Positions 4,839 to 6,731 of a stretch of DNA of 6,731 bases are shown here, piece by piece; position 1 is the first letter of the stretch, and the number at the start of each line of letters is the position of its first letter. This DNA is from an uncultured Lutibacter sp. GTDB lineage: Bacteria; Bacteroidota; Bacteroidia; Flavobacteriales; Flavobacteriaceae. The notes beneath the pieces are model-generated. The model did not search any database. It had not been told where the DNA came from and saw only the letters and a list, made by a program, of their open reading frames with translations. The translations under genes and the position numbers were made by a program. The stretch covers positions 1 to 6,731 of the forward strand of contig CAJXUO010000076.1 of NCBI GenBank assembly GCA_913061425.1. The letters are read 5' to 3'.

Positions 4839-6254
4839 ATGAATATAGAACAAATTTATACTGGATGTTTAGCTCAAGCGGCATACTACATTGAACATAA
4901 AGGGGAAGTTGCGATTATAGATCCTCTACGTGAGGTAAAACCATATATAGAAAGAGCGCATAAAGACAATGCGAAAATTAAATATATATTCGAAACTCAT
5001 TTTCATGCAGATTTTGTAAGTGGACATATAGATTTGGCAAAAAAAACAGGAGCGAAAATTGTTTTTGGCCCTACTGCAAATCCTAATTATGATGTAATTA
5101 CAGCAAAAGACAATCAAGAATTTAAAGTTGGTGAGTATACCATCAAAGTGATCCATACTCCAGGACACACTATGGAAAGCACCTCTTATTTATTGATAGA
5201 TGAGCATGGAAAAGAACATGGGATTATTACTGGAGACACTTTGTTTATTGGTGATGTTGGAAGACCTGATTTGGCTCAAGAAGTAGTTTCTGATTTAACA
5301 GAAGATATATTAGCTGGCTTCTTATTTGATTCGCTTAGAAATAAGATTATGCCTTTGAGTGATGATTTAATTGTTTATCCTAGTCATGGTGCAGGTTCTG
5401 CTTGTGGTAAAAATATGAGTAAAGAAACAACAGATACTCTTGGGAATCAAAAGAAAACAAATTATGCCCTTCGTGCTGATATGACGAAAGAAGAGTTTGT
5501 AAAAGAATTATTAGATGGGTTAGCTGCACCTCCAAAATATTTTCCACAAAATGTTTTAATGAATATTAATGGAGTTGATAGTTTGGATGACGTAATTGAA
5601 AAATCAAAAAACCCATTATCAATAGAAGAATTTGAAAAGTTAGCTAACGAGACAGATGCCGTTATTCTTGATGTACGTCATCAAAATGATTTTGTCAACG
5701 GGTTTATTCCAAAGTCAATATTTATAGGTGTCGATGGTGGTTTTGCGCCTTGGGTTGGTGCTTTAATAGCAAATGTAAATCAAGCTATAGTATTAGTTGC
5801 TCCAGAAGGACGTGAAGAAGAAGTGATAACAAGATTATCAAGAGTAGGTTTTGATAATGTAATTGGATATTTGGAAGGTAGTTTTGATACTTGGAAAAAT
5901 GCTGGAAAAGAAGTTGACAGTTTAAAAAGTGTTGAAGCGTCTGATTTAAAGCAAGCAATCGACACTAATAAAACTTCCGTTTTTGATGTTCGAAAAGATG
6001 GAGAATATGCATCTTCTCATATCGAAGATGCAATTCATGCTCCACTTAGTAAATTAAATGGCTATTTAAATGAGTTCCCTACAGACAAAGAGTTCTATAT
6101 ACATTGTGCTGGAGGTTATCGTTCTGTTATTGCTGCATCGATATTAAAAAGCAGAGGTATTCATAACCTAATTGACGTTAAAGGAGGTTTTGGTGCTATA
6201 AAAAAACTGGATATTAAATTAACTGACGAAATTTGCCCAAGCACATTAAAATAA
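4839..6254 (+). CDS. CstB-like persulfide dioxygenase / pseudo-rhodanese / rhodanese fusion
   Basis: This 471-residue cytoplasmic enzyme has three domains. Residues 1-210 are a metallo-beta-lactamase fold of the ETHE1/persulfide dioxygenase type: THFHADFVSGH at 53-63, HTPGHT at 106-111, GDTLF at 132-136 and PSHG at 181-184. By comparison with ETHE1, H54, H110 and D133 should bind the single iron. C189, in GSACGK, sits like the extra active-site cysteine of staphylococcal CstB. Residues about 262-357 form a rhodanese-like domain whose active loop reads APEGREE at 321-327 without cysteine, so it should be inactive. Residues about 365-457 are a second rhodanese with the intact loop HCAGGYRS, C423 being catalytic. 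CstB turns low-molecular-weight persulfides plus oxygen into sulfite or thiosulfate; the same chemistry is inferred here. The gene lies 21 nt behind the transporter, and TAAAA precedes its ATG. Its stop is one base from that of the converging gene. Confidence 0.92.
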   Translation: MNIEQIYTGCLAQAAYYIEHKGEVAIIDPLREVKPYIERAHKDNAKIKYIFETHFHADFVSGHIDLAKKTGAKIVFGPTANPNYDVITAKDNQEFKVGEYTIKVIHTPGHTMESTSYLLIDEHGKEHGIITGDTLFIGDVGRPDLAQEVVSDLTEDILAGFLFDSLRNKIMPLSDDLIVYPSHGAGSACGKNMSKETTDTLGNQKKTNYALRADMTKEEFVKELLDGLAAPPKYFPQNVLMNINGVDSLDDVIEKSKNPLSIEEFEKLANETDAVILDVRHQNDFVNGFIPKSIFIGVDGGFAPWVGALIANVNQAIVLVAPEGREEEVITRLSRVGFDNVIGYLEGSFDTWKNAGKEVDSLKSVEASDLKQAIDTNKTSVFDVRKDGEYASSHIEDAIHAPLSKLNGYLNEFPTDKEFYIHCAGGYRSVIAASILKSRGIHNLIDVKGGFGAIKKLDIKLTDEICPSTLK

Positions 6255-6255
6255 A

Positions 6256-6683
6256 CTATCGTTTTAAAGTAAAATGACCTCTATATTCTTTTCCGTCAGG
6301 CAATGTGGCGATAAACCAATAATCTGATGAAGGTGACTTTTCTCCATTATAGGTTCCGTCCCAGCCAAAAGATGTGCTATTGAATTGCGCTAATATTTTT
6401 CCAAAACGATTGAAGATTTTAATAGTAATATTCTTATTAAATTCAGAATTCACTCCCAATACTTGCCAAGTATCATGAATTCCATCTTCATTTGGCGTGA
6501 AATATCTTGGAAACCCTAAAATAGAAATCATTTCTTCTTCTACTCCACAGCCATTTTTATCTCTTACATAAACAGTATGAAAACCTGGAAGGATATTTTC
6601 AAAAATGTTACTTTCTTGAAATGGCCCTAATTCTTGATCTATAGAATATTCATAAACACCACTTCCACTTGCCACAACAGTAA
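6256..6683 (-). CDS. T9SS type B sorting domain protein (SprB-repeat surface protein), C-terminal fragment
   Basis: Only the last 142 codons or so remain, because the gene runs into sequencing adapter at 6684. A GTG at 6675 opens the longest start-to-stop frame, but it is internal: codons up to 6682 continue the same repeat (VTVVASGSGVYEYS). Counting from that GTG, residues 1-45 resemble one SprB-type repeat (GSGVYEYSID, GPFQESNIF, VYVRDKNGCG). Residues 54-139 form the type B C-terminal sorting domain (CHU_C / gliding-motility C-terminal family): FPRYFTPNEDGIHDTW at 55-70, IKIFNRFGKIL at 85-95, GWDGTYNG at 104-111, SSDYWF at 116-121 and a basic end, GHFTLKR. This domain directs export through the type IX secretion system to the cell surface, as for SprB-like gliding adhesins. 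The function of the missing N-terminal part cannot be told. Confidence 0.92.
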
Positions 6684-6731
6684 CTGTCTCTTATACACAT
6701 CTCCGAGCCCACGAGACCTCTCTACATCTCG
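6684..6731 (+). other. Illumina Nextera adapter contamination at contig end
   Basis: 6684-6702 is CTGTCTCTTATACACATCT, the Tn5 mosaic end in reverse complement. 6703-6717 is CCGAGCCCACGAGAC, the rest of the Nextera read-2 transposase adapter. 6718-6725 is CTCTCTAC, which matches the i7 index I know as N707. 6726-6731, ATCTCG, begins the P7 flow-cell sequence. The order and spacing match a Nextera library read-through exactly, so these 48 bases are not genomic. Confidence 0.99.

Noticed and set aside
6246..6267. Intrinsic terminator between the fusion enzyme and the T9SS gene
   Set aside because: The inverted repeat is six A/T pairs around a 10-nt loop without G/C pairs, too weak to call a terminator.
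6684..6702. A Tn5 transposon end or inserted mobile element
   Set aside because: The 19-bp mosaic end is followed by the rest of the Nextera adapter, an index and P7 sequence, so it comes from library preparation.

Overview
The window is AT-rich and gene-dense. It looks like a chromosomal segment of a flavobacterium (Bacteroidota, probably Flavobacteriaceae). Three things suggest this: a type IX secretion (T9SS) type B C-terminal sorting domain, promoters of the Bacteroidota TAnnTTTG class placed almost on top of start codons, and the absence of Shine-Dalgarno sequences. The sequence is the end of a draft contig. Its last 48 bases (6684-6731) are Illumina Nextera adapter with an index, not genome.

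Layout. On the minus strand, 1-870 is the N-terminal 290 codons of a short-chain dehydrogenase/reductase with a four-cysteine zinc-ribbon-like module; it runs off the left edge. Divergent from it is a DUF1853-family gene (1080-1895, +). Next, on the minus strand, are a DEAD-box RNA helicase with a DbpA-type RNA-binding tail (3717-2404) and, 24 nt downstream in the same direction, a decayed MaoC/NodN-type hydratase gene (2379-1917). The hydratase was reassembled from three reading frames and is a pseudogene that has lost its catalytic histidine. An exact 16-bp direct repeat flanks it.

A 287-bp divergent control region (3718-4004) follows. It has matching TACTTTTG elements facing each way, each four bases from an ATG, and a cluster of small palindromes and repeats on the side of the rightward operon. 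That operon has two genes: a TauE/SafE (TSUP) membrane transporter (4005-4817) and a three-domain persulfide dioxygenase / pseudo-rhodanese / rhodanese fusion resembling staphylococcal CstB (4839-6254). Together they make a coherent module for detoxifying reactive sulfur: persulfide is oxidised to sulfite or converted to thiosulfate in the cytoplasm, and the oxyanion is exported. The right end holds the C-terminus of a T9SS-secreted, SprB-repeat-type surface protein (minus strand, 6683-6256), whose stop codon is one base from that of the fusion enzyme.

I see no CRISPR array, tRNA, rRNA, transposase, prophage or defence island. I found no clearly new biological system. The items most worth a second look are the multiply frameshifted hydratase with its flanking repeat, the probable leaderless divergent promoters, the palindrome cluster at the sulfur operon, the zinc-ribbon SDR with a degenerate nucleotide-binding motif, and the adapter contamination.
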